A stretch of DNA of 64,000 nucleotides, from assembly GCF_046054155.1 (NCBI RefSeq), contig NZ_JBEQCT010000007.1:1-64000 (forward strand), given 5' to 3'. Numbering within the stretch: the first letter of the stretch is position 1; the number at the start of each line of letters is the position of its first letter. The position numbers were made by a program, and so were the translations under genes. A model generated the notes under the pieces. It worked only from the letters and a program-made list of their open reading frames with translations, was not told the DNA's origin and did no database searches. This stretch comes from Celerinatantimonas yamalensis (GTDB lineage: Bacteria > Pseudomonadota > Gammaproteobacteria > Enterobacterales > Celerinatantimonadaceae). Below are positions 17,757 through 27,007 of the stretch, one piece after another.

Positions 17757-17778
17757 TGCTGCGGCACTCGTCGCAGCA
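17757..17778. other. hairpin between convergent nfuA and OMP gene
   Basis: TGCTGCG and CGCAGCA form a 7-bp stem around an 8-nt loop directly after nfuA. It may be a weak bidirectional terminator; there is no T run. Confidence 0.4.
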
Positions 17779-17798
17779 ACGATTAAGCGCTCGTTAAG

Positions 17799-18335
17799 CT
17801 AAAATACATAGTTTACGTTTATCCCGATACTCGTAACTTTAGTCTGATCTTTGTGACTAAGATTCATATATTCCACTGCCACAGCGCTATGACGAGAAAC
17901 TGCTGCCTGCACGCCAAGCCCCCACGAGATATCATTGAGTGAAGCGGTGCCATGTTGACCCGACTCTTCCCCTTTGAATTTTTCCCAGGTTTTACCCACA
18001 ATGGCATACGGAGTAAATAGACTTCCGGTAGGCACTCCCAATTTTAGATACGCACCATAATAACTTTGAATCGAAAGCTTCACGCCGTTAATTTCATTAT
18101 CGTTAAAACTTTTACCATAACGCGCTTCCAAGGCTAAAAACGAATTAATATTGACCCCAGTCAGTAGCGTTACCGTACCAAAATTGAGCGAATCTGAACT
18201 ATCTTTCAGATGTTGAGAGCTCAACTGAACCCCTACGTATGGTTGAGGCTGAATATCACTCCACGCGGCATTCGCCGCCACCGGAAAAGCCCCTAGCATA
18301 AGAGCCATAACAAATCCCTTGCGACAACTATTCAT
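17799..18335 (-). CDS. outer-membrane beta-barrel protein
   Basis: 178 aa: signal peptide of about 23 residues (ending AANA) and a mature part with alternating amphipathic strands, ending in NVNYVF, the aromatic C-terminal residue recognised by the BAM machinery. The size suggests an eight-stranded barrel of the OmpA-N/OmpX/OmpW-like kind ('porin family'). ALEARYGKSF and GLGVQAAVSRHSAVAVEY are typical of this group. Function cannot be assigned. Monocistronic, with a long AT-rich upstream region. Confidence 0.82.
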   Translation of the reverse strand: MNSCRKGFVMALMLGAFPVAANAAWSDIQPQPYVGVQLSSQHLKDSSDSLNFGTVTLLTGVNINSFLALEARYGKSFNDNEINGVKLSIQSYYGAYLKLGVPTGSLFTPYAIVGKTWEKFKGEESGQHGTASLNDISWGLGVQAAVSRHSAVAVEYMNLSHKDQTKVTSIGINVNYVF

Positions 18336-18694
18336 TATCTTTAATTTCCTTAATATCTTTTTATTTCAATCTGATATAACACTTTTGCAGTTATAATGAC
18401 AGTATTAATATTAGATCTAAGTCCAAAGTATGCCATTGTGATCATAAACCACTACACCTATGGATTAGTTCGAGAGATTGCATCATCTACCTAGGGTGGA
18501 CACATCACCAAAACAGACAACCGTCAATCAGCAATCAATAAAGAATTTCTTGAAAAACAGAGAAAAGTTCACTGAACGAAATCATCTCATAGGTTGCAAC
18601 GGGGGAAGTCAGTCATCAGCAGCGTAAATGGCTAGTAATAGAGGCTCTCAATAATAGAGTGATTGACCCATGCCAGTCACTCTATATATGATTT
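18336..18694. other. intergenic region, gpsA to OMP gene
   Basis: No gene. A 9-bp stem ATAGAGTGA/TCACTCTAT with a 14-nt loop at 18654-18685 lies just after gpsA and may mark its 3' end. The part next to 18335 is AT-rich and should hold the promoter of the barrel protein. Confidence 0.5.
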
Positions 18695-19705
18695 TTATTC
18701 ATCGCGCTGAGCACGCGCCAACAAGGCAACAGCAGCATCTTGGGCTGATTTACCTTGATAGAGCACTTGATACACCTGTTCGATAATGGGCATCTCAATA
18801 TGGTATTGCTGGGCAAGGCGATATACTTCTTGGGTATTCCGATAGCCTTCCACCACTTGGCCTATCTGTGCCTGCGCATCAGCAATTGACAAACCACCGC
18901 CCAGTGCCAAACCAAAACGACGATTACGAGATTGATTGTCCGTACAGGTTAACACCAGATCGCCAAGACCTGCCATCCCCATAAAGGTATCAGACTGCGC
19001 CCCTAAGGCTAACCCTAAGCGCATCATTTCAGCTAAACCGCGAGTAATCAAGGCAGTGCGGGCATTCGCACCAAAACCTAAGCCATCGGCCATTCCCGCG
19101 CCGATAGCGATCACATTTTTGACCGCACCGCCAAGCTGCACACCGACCATATCACGATTGGTATAAACGCGAAAACTGCGCTCACTGTGCAATAATGCGG
19201 CCAAATCACTCACCCATTGATTGTCAGCAGATGACACTGAAATCGCCGTTGGTAAGCCCTGCGCTAACTCTTTGGCAAAGGTCGGCCCAGAAATCACCGC
19301 AAAAGTACGCTGTGGCCCTAAGATCTGAGTCGCAATATCTGAAAGTAGTTGGCCAGTATGAGGCACTAATCCTTTGGTCGCCCAAACAAGACGCGCCTGT
19401 TCACTTAATAGCGGCTTAATATCAGTTAATACATCAGCAAATGCAGAGCTTGGCACCACCACCAGCACATCCTGAGAGTGTGCCAATGTAGTCGCTAAAT
19501 CATCACACAACTGTAATGTATCCGGAAATGGGCAACCGGGCAAAAACGCGTTATTTTGCCGCTCTGCGGCCAATGTCGCGACATGCTTACTCTGATGACC
19601 CCATAATATAGTTGGGTAGCCATTGCGAGCAACTGCGATAGCGAGCGCCGTTCCATAAGAACCGGCGCCTAACACAGCCAGTGGCGCATTGCGTAGCTGT
19701 TTCAT
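18695..19705 (-). CDS. gpsA: glycerol-3-phosphate dehydrogenase [NAD(P)+]
   Basis: Reduces dihydroxyacetone phosphate to sn-glycerol-3-phosphate for phospholipid synthesis. 336 aa from the ATG at 19705 (MKQLRNAPLAVLGAG). Nucleotide-binding GAGSYGTA at 13-20, then WATKGL, SGPTFAKEL and the catalytic-lysine region LGGAVKNVIAIGAG. The start is 1 bp past the secB stop with no ribosome-binding site of its own, implying translational coupling. Third gene of yibN-secB-gpsA; the E. coli partner cysE is elsewhere in this window (40.7 kb). Confidence 0.96.
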   Translation of the reverse strand: MKQLRNAPLAVLGAGSYGTALAIAVARNGYPTILWGHQSKHVATLAAERQNNAFLPGCPFPDTLQLCDDLATTLAHSQDVLVVVPSSAFADVLTDIKPLLSEQARLVWATKGLVPHTGQLLSDIATQILGPQRTFAVISGPTFAKELAQGLPTAISVSSADNQWVSDLAALLHSERSFRVYTNRDMVGVQLGGAVKNVIAIGAGMADGLGFGANARTALITRGLAEMMRLGLALGAQSDTFMGMAGLGDLVLTCTDNQSRNRRFGLALGGGLSIADAQAQIGQVVEGYRNTQEVYRLAQQYHIEMPIIEQVYQVLYQGKSAQDAAVALLARAQRDE

Positions 19706-19706
19706 A

Positions 19707-20183
19707 TTAATGTTGGACAGTCGACGTTTCGTCTTCTTCTTCAGAAGCCTGTTCCAAATAATTAGCAAACATGGCATCAAAGTTCACGGGGGCCAAGTTC
19801 AATTGTGGGAATGAGCCACGGTTCACTAGACCTGCGACGACTTCACGAGCATACGGGAACAAAATATTGGGGCAGTACGCATTCACAGCATGAGCCAATT
19901 GCGCAGGCTCCATATTTCCTAAAGTGAAGATCCCAGCTTGTTTAACTTCACATAAGAACGCCACATTTTCTTCGTGCTTAGCGGTAACAGTCAACGTCAA
20001 TACGATTTCATAAACGCTTTCACCTAATTCGGTGACATCGTTATCCAAATCAACACTGATTTCAGGGGCCCACTCTTGCTGAAAAACAGCGGGAGAATTA
20101 GGTGTTTCAAAGGAGATGTCTTTGGTGTAAATCCGCTGAATTGCAAATTCAACTTCCATATTTTCAGTATTGGCATCAGCCAT
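19707..20183 (-). CDS. secB: protein-export chaperone SecB
   Basis: Cytosolic tetrameric chaperone delivering preproteins to SecA. 158 aa (E. coli 155). FAIQRIYTKDISFETPNSP and YCPNILFPYAREVV are SecB signatures, and the acidic C-terminal tail is present. Middle gene of yibN-secB-gpsA, followed without a gap by gpsA. Confidence 0.97.
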   Translation of the reverse strand: MADANTENMEVEFAIQRIYTKDISFETPNSPAVFQQEWAPEISVDLDNDVTELGESVYEIVLTLTVTAKHEENVAFLCEVKQAGIFTLGNMEPAQLAHAVNAYCPNILFPYAREVVAGLVNRGSFPQLNLAPVNFDAMFANYLEQASEEEDETSTVQH

Positions 20184-20260
20184 AATAAAAACCCTTTATT
20201 TGAAATGGTAAGTCATCATCAGGGAAGAGCGTTGAACCACCATCCCATGCAATGATGTTG

Positions 20261-20689
20261 TTATTTTTTTACTAATGGTAGATTAGCACCCGTCCAAGCA
20301 CCCATCCCACCTTGCAAGTAATAAACTTCTTTAAAACCTGCTTTAGTGAAAGTTCGCGCCACAGAGGAAGCTTTATTTCCCATATCACAAACAACTACAA
20401 GAGGCTGCTCTCGATATTTGTCATAAGCAGAAAGTTGATCTGCTTTTAACTGACTTTGTGGTGCATTGACTGCCCCAGCGATATGTCCTTTGCGATATTG
20501 CTCAGCAGGACGGATATCAAGCACAACTGCGTCGTGCCGGTTGATCAACTGGGTCACCTGTTGGTATGGCACCCCTTTCACACCTGATATAAGAGGCAAT
20601 AGATAGCTATAAACAACCGCTACTAATAACACACCCCACATCAAGCATAACATCGGATGAAGATGGACAAACTCAATAATTTGCTGCAT
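20261..20689 (-). CDS. yibN: membrane-anchored rhodanese-like protein YibN
   Basis: 142 aa from the ATG at 20689, matching the E. coli start (MQEIMQF); an in-frame TTG lies three codons earlier. One N-terminal transmembrane segment (about 14-36), then a rhodanese domain with LDIRPAEQYRKGHIAGAVN and the active-site loop VVCDMGNKAS, so the catalytic Cys is present. E. coli YibN is associated with membrane protein insertion/secretion; the secB neighbour agrees. First gene of the operon. Confidence 0.9.
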   Translation of the reverse strand: MQQIIEFVHLHPMLCLMWGVLLVAVVYSYLLPLISGVKGVPYQQVTQLINRHDAVVLDIRPAEQYRKGHIAGAVNAPQSQLKADQLSAYDKYREQPLVVVCDMGNKASSVARTFTKAGFKEVYYLQGGMGAWTGANLPLVKK

Positions 20690-21001
20690 TCCCAACAATA
20701 ATCCTTTGGTTAAACAATAACTCGCTGCTGAGTATACACCGAGCGCTTAGCAAGATCAGCCAACTCAGCGCACGAATTTAAATCAATTTTTATGTCAGTA
20801 GTACTAAATTCTGGCGATAAATTGATCTGTTTTAAAAACTGACAGGTGACGAAGCCCAAAAATGTAGTAAAATTTCATTCAAATTACGAAAAAGTTACTC
20901 GATCGAGGGCTACATCATGAGAGTGTTCATCAAAGCATGATATTCATGAATCAAAGCTACCCAATCACTAACAAACTTTTAATTCAATACAGGTACTTAT
21001 T
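20690..21001. other. divergent promoter region yibN / gpmM
   Basis: No gene. AT-rich in the middle. It must hold both promoters, but I could not fix unambiguous -35/-10 pairs. Confidence 0.5.
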
Positions 21002-22531
21002 ATGTCTGCGAGCAAAAAACCATTAGCATTGATCATCATGGATGGCTGGGGCTATCGAGTTGACCAAACCAATAATGCGGTTGCACAAGCCAAGACCCCA
21101 GTGCTGGATCATTTAACGGCTACTTGCGCCAATACTCATATTTCAGGCTCAGGTTTAGATGTTGGCCTACCCGATGGTCAAATGGGCAACTCAGAGGTGG
21201 GCCATACCAACATCGGCGCCGGACGTATCGTTTATCAAGATCTGACGCGAATTGATAAAGATATCGCTGAAGGCACATTCTTTAACCATCCCGTGCTTAA
21301 ACCTGCCGTTGATAAGGCGGTGGCAAACGGTAAAGCGGTGCATATTTTAGGGCTGTTGTCAGCAGGCGGCGTACACAGTCACGAACAACATATGCTCGCT
21401 ATGGTGGAATTGGCAGTAAAACAAGGCGCCGAACAGATCTACGTGCACGCATTCACCGATGGCCGTGATACGCCCCCACGAAGTGCGCAAGGTTCGATTG
21501 ACTTATTTGAAAGCAAATTTAAAGAGTTGGGCAAAGGGCGCTTCGCGTCAATGATTGGTCGCTATTATGCGATGGATCGCGATAACCGCTGGGAACGCGT
21601 GCAAGCAGCTTATGACCTACTCACGCAAGGGCATGGTGAATTTAGCGCCACGACGGCCACCCAAGCACTGGCGGATGCCTACACTCGCGGTGAAAACGAT
21701 GAATTTGTCAAGGCCACTCAAATCGGTGACGCAATCACTATTAACGATGGCGATGCGGTCATCTTTATGAACTTCCGTGCGGATCGCGCTCGTGAAATCA
21801 CTCACGCCTTTGTCGATAGTGACTTTACAGGCTTTTCTCGCAGCGCTAAGCCTCAATGTGATTTTGTGATGCTCACGCAGTATGCGGCTGACATTGCCAC
21901 CCAATCTGCTTACCCACCTGAAGATCTAGTCAATACGTTGGGCGAATGGCTAGAGAAAAAGGGTAAAACACAACTGCGTATTTCAGAAACTGAAAAATAT
22001 GCACACGTCACATTCTTTTTCAATGGTGGTAAAGAAGAACCATTTAAGGGTGAAAACCGCGAAATCATTCCTTCACCAAAGGTTGCGACCTATGATCTGC
22101 AACCCGAGATGAGCTCTCAAGAATTGACCGATAAAATGGTCGAGTCAATTAAAAGCGGTCAGTATGATGTGATTATCTGTAACTATCCAAATGGTGATAT
22201 GGTTGGCCACACTGGGATCATGGAAGCCGCAGTGAAAGCATGTGAAGCAGTTGACCAAAGTATCGGACGCGTGGTTGAAGCACTCAAAGAAGTTGGGGGC
22301 GAATGCTTAATCACAGCAGATCACGGTAACGCAGAACAGATGGTTGACCCTAAAACAGGTGGCATTCACACCGCTCATACCAGTCTTCCTGTGCCTTTTA
22401 TTTATGTTGGTCGAGATGCCACCATGAAAGAAGGGGGCCGTTTGAGCGATATCGCACCAACCATGTTGACTTTAATGGGTGAAGAAATTCCTGCTGAAAT
22501 GACTGGTCAGCCATTGGTGGTTTTGAAATAA
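21002..22531 (+). CDS. gpmM: 2,3-bisphosphoglycerate-independent phosphoglycerate mutase
   Basis: Mn-dependent interconversion of 3- and 2-phosphoglycerate in glycolysis. 509 aa (E. coli GpmM 514). Metal-binding IMDGWG near 13-18, catalytic Ser in MGNSEVGHTNIGAG, FTDGRDTPP, GRYYAMDRD, NYPNGDMVGHTG and ADHGNAE. Followed 7 bp later by envC, the same pair as in E. coli (yibO-envC). Confidence 0.97.
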   Translation: MSASKKPLALIIMDGWGYRVDQTNNAVAQAKTPVLDHLTATCANTHISGSGLDVGLPDGQMGNSEVGHTNIGAGRIVYQDLTRIDKDIAEGTFFNHPVLKPAVDKAVANGKAVHILGLLSAGGVHSHEQHMLAMVELAVKQGAEQIYVHAFTDGRDTPPRSAQGSIDLFESKFKELGKGRFASMIGRYYAMDRDNRWERVQAAYDLLTQGHGEFSATTATQALADAYTRGENDEFVKATQIGDAITINDGDAVIFMNFRADRAREITHAFVDSDFTGFSRSAKPQCDFVMLTQYAADIATQSAYPPEDLVNTLGEWLEKKGKTQLRISETEKYAHVTFFFNGGKEEPFKGENREIIPSPKVATYDLQPEMSSQELTDKMVESIKSGQYDVIICNYPNGDMVGHTGIMEAAVKACEAVDQSIGRVVEALKEVGGECLITADHGNAEQMVDPKTGGIHTAHTSLPVPFIYVGRDATMKEGGRLSDIAPTMLTLMGEEIPAEMTGQPLVVLK

Positions 22532-22538
22532 TGCGCTT

Positions 22539-23678
22539 ATGAAGCACATAGTTTTAAAGTTCAGTCGGTTTGTTCGTGCCAGCTTAATAGCTGGCACTTT
22601 TGGCTGCGCGCTGATTGCGACCAGCGTCTTTGCTGATAATATTAGTCAGCAGCAACTCGATAGTGTGACCCAATCGCTACGCCATACCCACCAAGTGACT
22701 CAAAAGGCACGGCAGTTACTAGCCAAATTACAGCGTCAACTCAAACAAGACGAACTAGCACTCGCAAGTCAACAGCGTGAAATACAAAGTACGGCTGGTC
22801 AACTGAGTTCGACCAAGCAACAACTGAGCGAGCTTCAGCAACAAGCCCAGACCCTGGAAACACAGCAACATCATCAACAACAACTATTAAGCGATCAAGT
22901 TGCCGCGGCCTATCAGATGGGGCAAGGCAGTTACCTAAAAATGTTGCTGAACCAAAATAAAATGGCGGAGATGGAACGCCTGATGGCCTATTATCAATAC
23001 CTGAATCAATCACGACTCAAAGCCATCTTGCAATTAAAAGCCACGACGGAGCAGTTGCAAACCAACCAAAGTAAGCAACAGCAACGGCTTGCTCAGCTAA
23101 AAACATTGCTCAACACCCAAAAAGACCAACAGCAAAAGTTACTGGCAAAACGGCAGAAACGCCAACAAACGCTCAAGCAAACCAACCAATTACTTGCCAA
23201 TAATCAGCTCAAAAGTGAGCAGCTCACCCAAGCTAAAAATTATCTCAACCAACAAATCAAAGATACACCGCAAAATGTAGCGATTTCGCTCAACGGTTTA
23301 TCACGAAATAGCCTAAGCTGGCCGGTCAAAGGGAGCATTATCCATGATTATCACTCACCACAAATTGGTGGTAACAGTTGGGATGGCGTTGTTATTAAGG
23401 CCGATACTGGAACGCCTGTCAAAGCGGTTGCGGATGGGAAAGTGGTCTTTGCTGATTGGCTGCGCGGTTATGGATTGGTGATTGTACTCAGCCATGGCCA
23501 TAACTATTTGACGCTCTATGGTTTCAATCAAACGCTGTTACATAAAGTGGGCGATCGAATCAAAAAAGGCCAGGAGATTGCAACGGTCGGTAGCACTGGC
23601 GGTCAAGAGCAATCATCGTTATTTTTCCAGATCCGATATAAATCACAAGTCGAAAACCCACATCGCTTCGTGCGCTGA
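22539..23678 (+). CDS. envC: murein hydrolase activator EnvC
   Basis: Periplasmic activator of the amidases that split septal peptidoglycan. 379 aa: signal peptide ending SVFA (about residue 32), a long Gln-rich coiled coil (about 35-250), and a LytM/M23 domain (about 280-379). The zinc ligands of active M23 peptidases are lost (the usual HxH position reads LFFQIRY), as expected for an activator. Its stop directly abuts the stop of the convergent cysteine-cluster gene. Confidence 0.93.
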   Translation: MKHIVLKFSRFVRASLIAGTFGCALIATSVFADNISQQQLDSVTQSLRHTHQVTQKARQLLAKLQRQLKQDELALASQQREIQSTAGQLSSTKQQLSELQQQAQTLETQQHHQQQLLSDQVAAAYQMGQGSYLKMLLNQNKMAEMERLMAYYQYLNQSRLKAILQLKATTEQLQTNQSKQQQRLAQLKTLLNTQKDQQQKLLAKRQKRQQTLKQTNQLLANNQLKSEQLTQAKNYLNQQIKDTPQNVAISLNGLSRNSLSWPVKGSIIHDYHSPQIGGNSWDGVVIKADTGTPVKAVADGKVVFADWLRGYGLVIVLSHGHNYLTLYGFNQTLLHKVGDRIKKGQEIATVGSTGGQEQSSLFFQIRYKSQVENPHRFVR

Positions 23679-23945
23679 TTAGTCAGCGCCGGTTAGCGTT
23701 TCAAGATCGGTTAAAATGGCAATCGCTTCATCACGATGCGTCCCGCAAGCCCACTCACTGAACTGGAAGTCACAGCAAACCTGTGGCCGATCGGGGCGAC
23801 CAAATAAACGGCACAGATTATTGTCATCTAGCTGCACGCAGCGCTCACCGGCCGCTTTCCCTTGTGGCATACCCGGAATAGCCGATGAGATACTCGGCGC
23901 AATGCAGCAAGCACCACAGCCGGCTCGGCATGCGGGCTTATCCAT
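23679..23945 (-). CDS. YkgJ-type cysteine cluster protein
   Basis: 88 aa with CRAGCGACC at the N terminus, then C47 and C55 and the PQVCCDFQFSEWACG segment. This is the zinc/iron-chelating domain family (YkgJ) with a CxxxCxxCC signature. Function unknown; presumably binds a metal. It follows glpX in the opposite direction of envC and could be co-transcribed from glpX (29-bp gap). Confidence 0.85.
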   Translation of the reverse strand: MDKPACRAGCGACCIAPSISSAIPGMPQGKAAGERCVQLDDNNLCRLFGRPDRPQVCCDFQFSEWACGTHRDEAIAILTDLETLTGAD

Positions 23946-23974
23946 ACACAGGCCCTAGATGACTGGGGTTATTT

Positions 23975-24967
23975 CTATACATGAATAGCATGATCAAGAG
24001 GATACCACGATTGTAGACGACGAATTTTAGCCGAACCCAAGCCGTTAATTAACAGTGTTTCACAGCACAATTGGCCATCTTTACGAGTAATACCTGCCAG
24101 TAAATCACCTTGCGTAATCCCTGTTGCGACAAACATAACGCGATCGCTTTTAACCAATTGTTCGAGCAACAAGACTTGATTGACATGAACGCCTTGCGCT
24201 TGGCAGCGCGTCATTTCACTATCAGCAATCATCCGATTAGCCGCATTATTCTCTTTAACCTGATGACGTGGTAACAAACGTGCTTGCATATCCCCGCCTA
24301 ATGCTCGAATCGCAGCCGCCGAAACTACGCCTTCTGGCGCACCTCCCACGCAATACATCATATCGATGCCACTTTCTGGAGTACACGTCAATAATGCAGC
24401 GGCGACATCCCCATCAGGTACAGCAAAAACCCGGACACCTTGCTCTTGTAGCTCGCTAATTAATGCTGCATGACGTGGCTTGGCCAAGGTGATAAGCGTC
24501 AACTCTGACAGAGGCTTGTTAAGTGCTTCAGCTACCGCTTTGATGTTATCTAATAAAGGCTTGTGTAAATCAATCACGCCGCGAGCTTTGGGGCCAACGA
24601 CCAGCTTTTCCATGTACATATCTGGTGCACGTAGCAGCGAGCCTTGCTCGCCGGCAGCTAAAACTGCAACAGCATGGCTTTGTCCCATCGCCGTCATACG
24701 GGTTCCCTCAATAGGATCAACTGCAATATCCACGCAAACGCCGCCTTGACCGAGCTTTTCGCCAATAAAAAGCATGGGAGCGTCATCGATCTCGCCCTCT
24801 CCAATGACGATTTCACCTTGCATAGATAGTTGGTTCAAACACTGCCGCATGGCCGTAACGGCAGCGCCGTCAGCAGCATTTTTATTCCCGCGCCCCAGCC
24901 AGTTAAATCCAGCTAAAGCCGCAGCTTCAGTAACTTCGGCAAAACGATAGACAAGCTCTTGATTCAC
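23975..24967 (-). CDS. glpX: class II fructose-1,6-bisphosphatase
   Basis: Gluconeogenic phosphatase, 330 aa (E. coli GlpX 336). N terminus LVYRFAEVTEAAALAGFNWLGRG in two pieces (residues 5-16 and 17-27), then the metal-binding GEGEIDDAPML and DPIEGTRMTAMGQ motifs, and YCVGGAPEGVVSAAA. Not next to glpFK here, so probably expressed for gluconeogenesis separately from glycerol use. Confidence 0.95.
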   Translation of the reverse strand: MNQELVYRFAEVTEAAALAGFNWLGRGNKNAADGAAVTAMRQCLNQLSMQGEIVIGEGEIDDAPMLFIGEKLGQGGVCVDIAVDPIEGTRMTAMGQSHAVAVLAAGEQGSLLRAPDMYMEKLVVGPKARGVIDLHKPLLDNIKAVAEALNKPLSELTLITLAKPRHAALISELQEQGVRVFAVPDGDVAAALLTCTPESGIDMMYCVGGAPEGVVSAAAIRALGGDMQARLLPRHQVKENNAANRMIADSEMTRCQAQGVHVNQVLLLEQLVKSDRVMFVATGITQGDLLAGITRKDGQLCCETLLINGLGSAKIRRLQSWYPLDHAIHV

Positions 24968-25216
24968 GACAGGTTATTCCCTGAAATATAGAAAGAATCT
25001 ATTATTTTATCATAGAACCGCTACAGACACTCTAGGCATCCATGCAACAGGTGAAGCAATCAAGGTTCATGAGCAAGACTCAGCTATGCAGGATCACAGT
25101 TCTATCATTCAAGGGTTCTTGGCATCTTACTAAGATCACACATTAGTTAGTCTTTGACCCAGATCGGATAGCGATCAGCTATACCCAAGCTTATCAGTAA
25201 CTCATTGGAAGTTTTC

Positions 25217-26329
25217 ATGCGTATTGGCGTTCCTAAAGAAACTAAGCATCAAGAAGATCGCGTCGGACTAACACCCCAGAGCGTCGGCCAATTAGTACAG
25301 AGTGGGCATCATCTATTAGTTGAACATGATGCAGGTAAAGCCAGTGGCTTCACCGATCAAAACTATCAGCAAGTAGGGGCTCTGATCTGCTATGACGTGG
25401 AAGAAATATTTAGTGATGCTCAGCTGATCATCAAAATCAAAGAGCCCCAGGCCACAGAACGAGCACAGCTGCATAGCGATCAAATACTCTTTACCTATCT
25501 ACATTTGGCCGCTGATCGCACTCAAACAGAAGAATTACTTGCCTGTGGGGTGACTTGTATTGCTTATGAAACGGTTACCGACTCACAGCAACGATTACCA
25601 CTGCTACAACCCATGTCAGAAATTGCTGGACGACTTTCCATTCAAGCAGGCGCTATGTCATTAGAACGGCTGCATTCAGGTCGAGGCGTGCTATTAAGTG
25701 GCATTGCGGGTGTCCCTGCGGCTAAAGTAGTCATTGTCGGCGGTGGCGTGGTGGGAAGTAATGCAGCAATGATTGCCCTTGGGATGGGTGCCCAAGTGTA
25801 TGTATTAGATAAAGATATTCATCGGTTACGACAGTTAGAACAACACTATCATGGGCGAGTCCAAACCGCTTACGCCGATCCGCACACCCTTAAACAAGTG
25901 CTCAGTGATGCCGATCTAGTCATCGGTGCGGTACTCAATCCCGGCGCTAAAGCTCCGAAAGTGATCACGCGCGAGCTAGTCGGTTTGATGCAACCTGGAG
26001 CCGCGATCGTCGATGTGGCCATTGATCAAGGAGGATGTTGTGAAACATCAGTGCCCACCACCCACCAAAATCCCACCTATCTGATGGATGGGATTGTTCA
26101 TTATTGTGTTACCAACATGCCTGCAGCAGTATCCCGTACGGCTACGCTAGCATTGAATCAAGCCAGTTTGCCCTATATTCAACAAATTGCAGATTTAGGG
26201 TTAGCCGCTTTGCGAAATAATCCCGGTCTCAAAGATGGCTTAAATATTCATCAGGGACGGATCACTGACCTCAGGGTCGCCGAAAGTTTGAATATTGACT
26301 ATGTTGATCCCTTGGTCCTTTTAACCTAA
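25217..26329 (+). CDS. ald: alanine dehydrogenase
   Basis: NAD-dependent interconversion of L-alanine and pyruvate plus ammonia. 370 aa from the ATG at 25217 (GGAAG 6 bp upstream); the TTG at 25205 lies before that site. MRIGVPKETK N terminus, substrate lysine region IKIKEPQ, NAD fold GGGVVGSNAAMIALGMGA, and the DQGGCCETS catalytic-region motif. E. coli lacks this gene; vibrios and shewanellae have it. Stands alone, divergent from glpX. Confidence 0.95.
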   Translation: MRIGVPKETKHQEDRVGLTPQSVGQLVQSGHHLLVEHDAGKASGFTDQNYQQVGALICYDVEEIFSDAQLIIKIKEPQATERAQLHSDQILFTYLHLAADRTQTEELLACGVTCIAYETVTDSQQRLPLLQPMSEIAGRLSIQAGAMSLERLHSGRGVLLSGIAGVPAAKVVIVGGGVVGSNAAMIALGMGAQVYVLDKDIHRLRQLEQHYHGRVQTAYADPHTLKQVLSDADLVIGAVLNPGAKAPKVITRELVGLMQPGAAIVDVAIDQGGCCETSVPTTHQNPTYLMDGIVHYCVTNMPAAVSRTATLALNQASLPYIQQIADLGLAALRNNPGLKDGLNIHQGRITDLRVAESLNIDYVDPLVLLT

Positions 26330-26360
26330 CAACAAAGATTGGCTAAAGTGACCGCCGCTA

Positions 26361-26870
26361 TCATCCCTTTGCACGCGATTCACTGCGTTGCTTTTTGCCA
26401 TACCCTCGCTCTTTTAGGCTGCGTCCCCACTGATCGTGCCAGGCATCTAAACCGCTGCGGGCATTTCCCGCGATCAAACAAGCCGCTAAGCTAGGACTAG
26501 CAAACTGATAATCACGTAAAAAATCATATCCATTAGGGCCCTCAGCTAACACCCCATCAGCGATTAATTGCTCACGCAAGGCTCGCACGGCTGGGCGCAT
26601 CGAATCTGTCAAACCCAAATTGGCGCTGGAGCCTTTGACCACGACAAACCGTGGCCGAGTTTTACTGCCGACTGGGTAGCCAAATGCTTTTGCTTGTTTC
26701 ACTTCAAATTGAAAATCACCGCTAGGTTTGGTGGTAGAACTGGAGCTGTCGAGTAATTGCTGCAAAGCGAGCAATTGCTGATACATCCGAATAGGCATAA
26801 TCGCCGCTTGGCGGTGGCCCTTGGCATCGACAATAAAATTGACTTGGCGGGTATCGAACGGTTCACTCAT
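26361..26870 (-). CDS. DUF4357 protein with antitoxin-like N terminus
   Basis: 169 aa from the ATG at 26870 (MSEPFDTRQ). The C-terminal part (about 75-150) is a DUF4357 domain: FVVVKGSSANLG, YDFLRDYQFASPSLAACLIAGNARSG. The N-terminal 45 residues (NFIVDAKGHRQAAIMPIRMY then QQLLALQQLL) follow the pattern of short Phd/YefM-type antitoxin or repressor segments (VVDExGxxxAVxLPxxxYxxLL). No toxin gene is adjacent. The basic tail (YGKKQRSESRAKG) may contact nucleic acid. Function unknown. Confidence 0.75.
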   Translation of the reverse strand: MSEPFDTRQVNFIVDAKGHRQAAIMPIRMYQQLLALQQLLDSSSSTTKPSGDFQFEVKQAKAFGYPVGSKTRPRFVVVKGSSANLGLTDSMRPAVRALREQLIADGVLAEGPNGYDFLRDYQFASPSLAACLIAGNARSGLDAWHDQWGRSLKERGYGKKQRSESRAKG

Positions 26871-26962
26871 ACATTTGACCAATATTTATGCAATCTGGTT
26901 CAAAGTATAAAGAAACTTAAGCGTGCTGTTAATCATCAAATCGCGAACAATATCAAAACAAT

Positions 26963-26990
26963 AAAAAACCCCGCTAAATGGCGAGGTTTC
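26963..26990 (-). terminator. Rho-independent terminator of rpoH
   Basis: Read on the minus strand: AACCTCGCC, loop ATTTA, GCGGGGTT followed by a T run, about 18 bp after the rpoH stop. Confidence 0.8.
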
Positions 26991-27007
26991 ATGGGATTAA
27001 ATCACGA

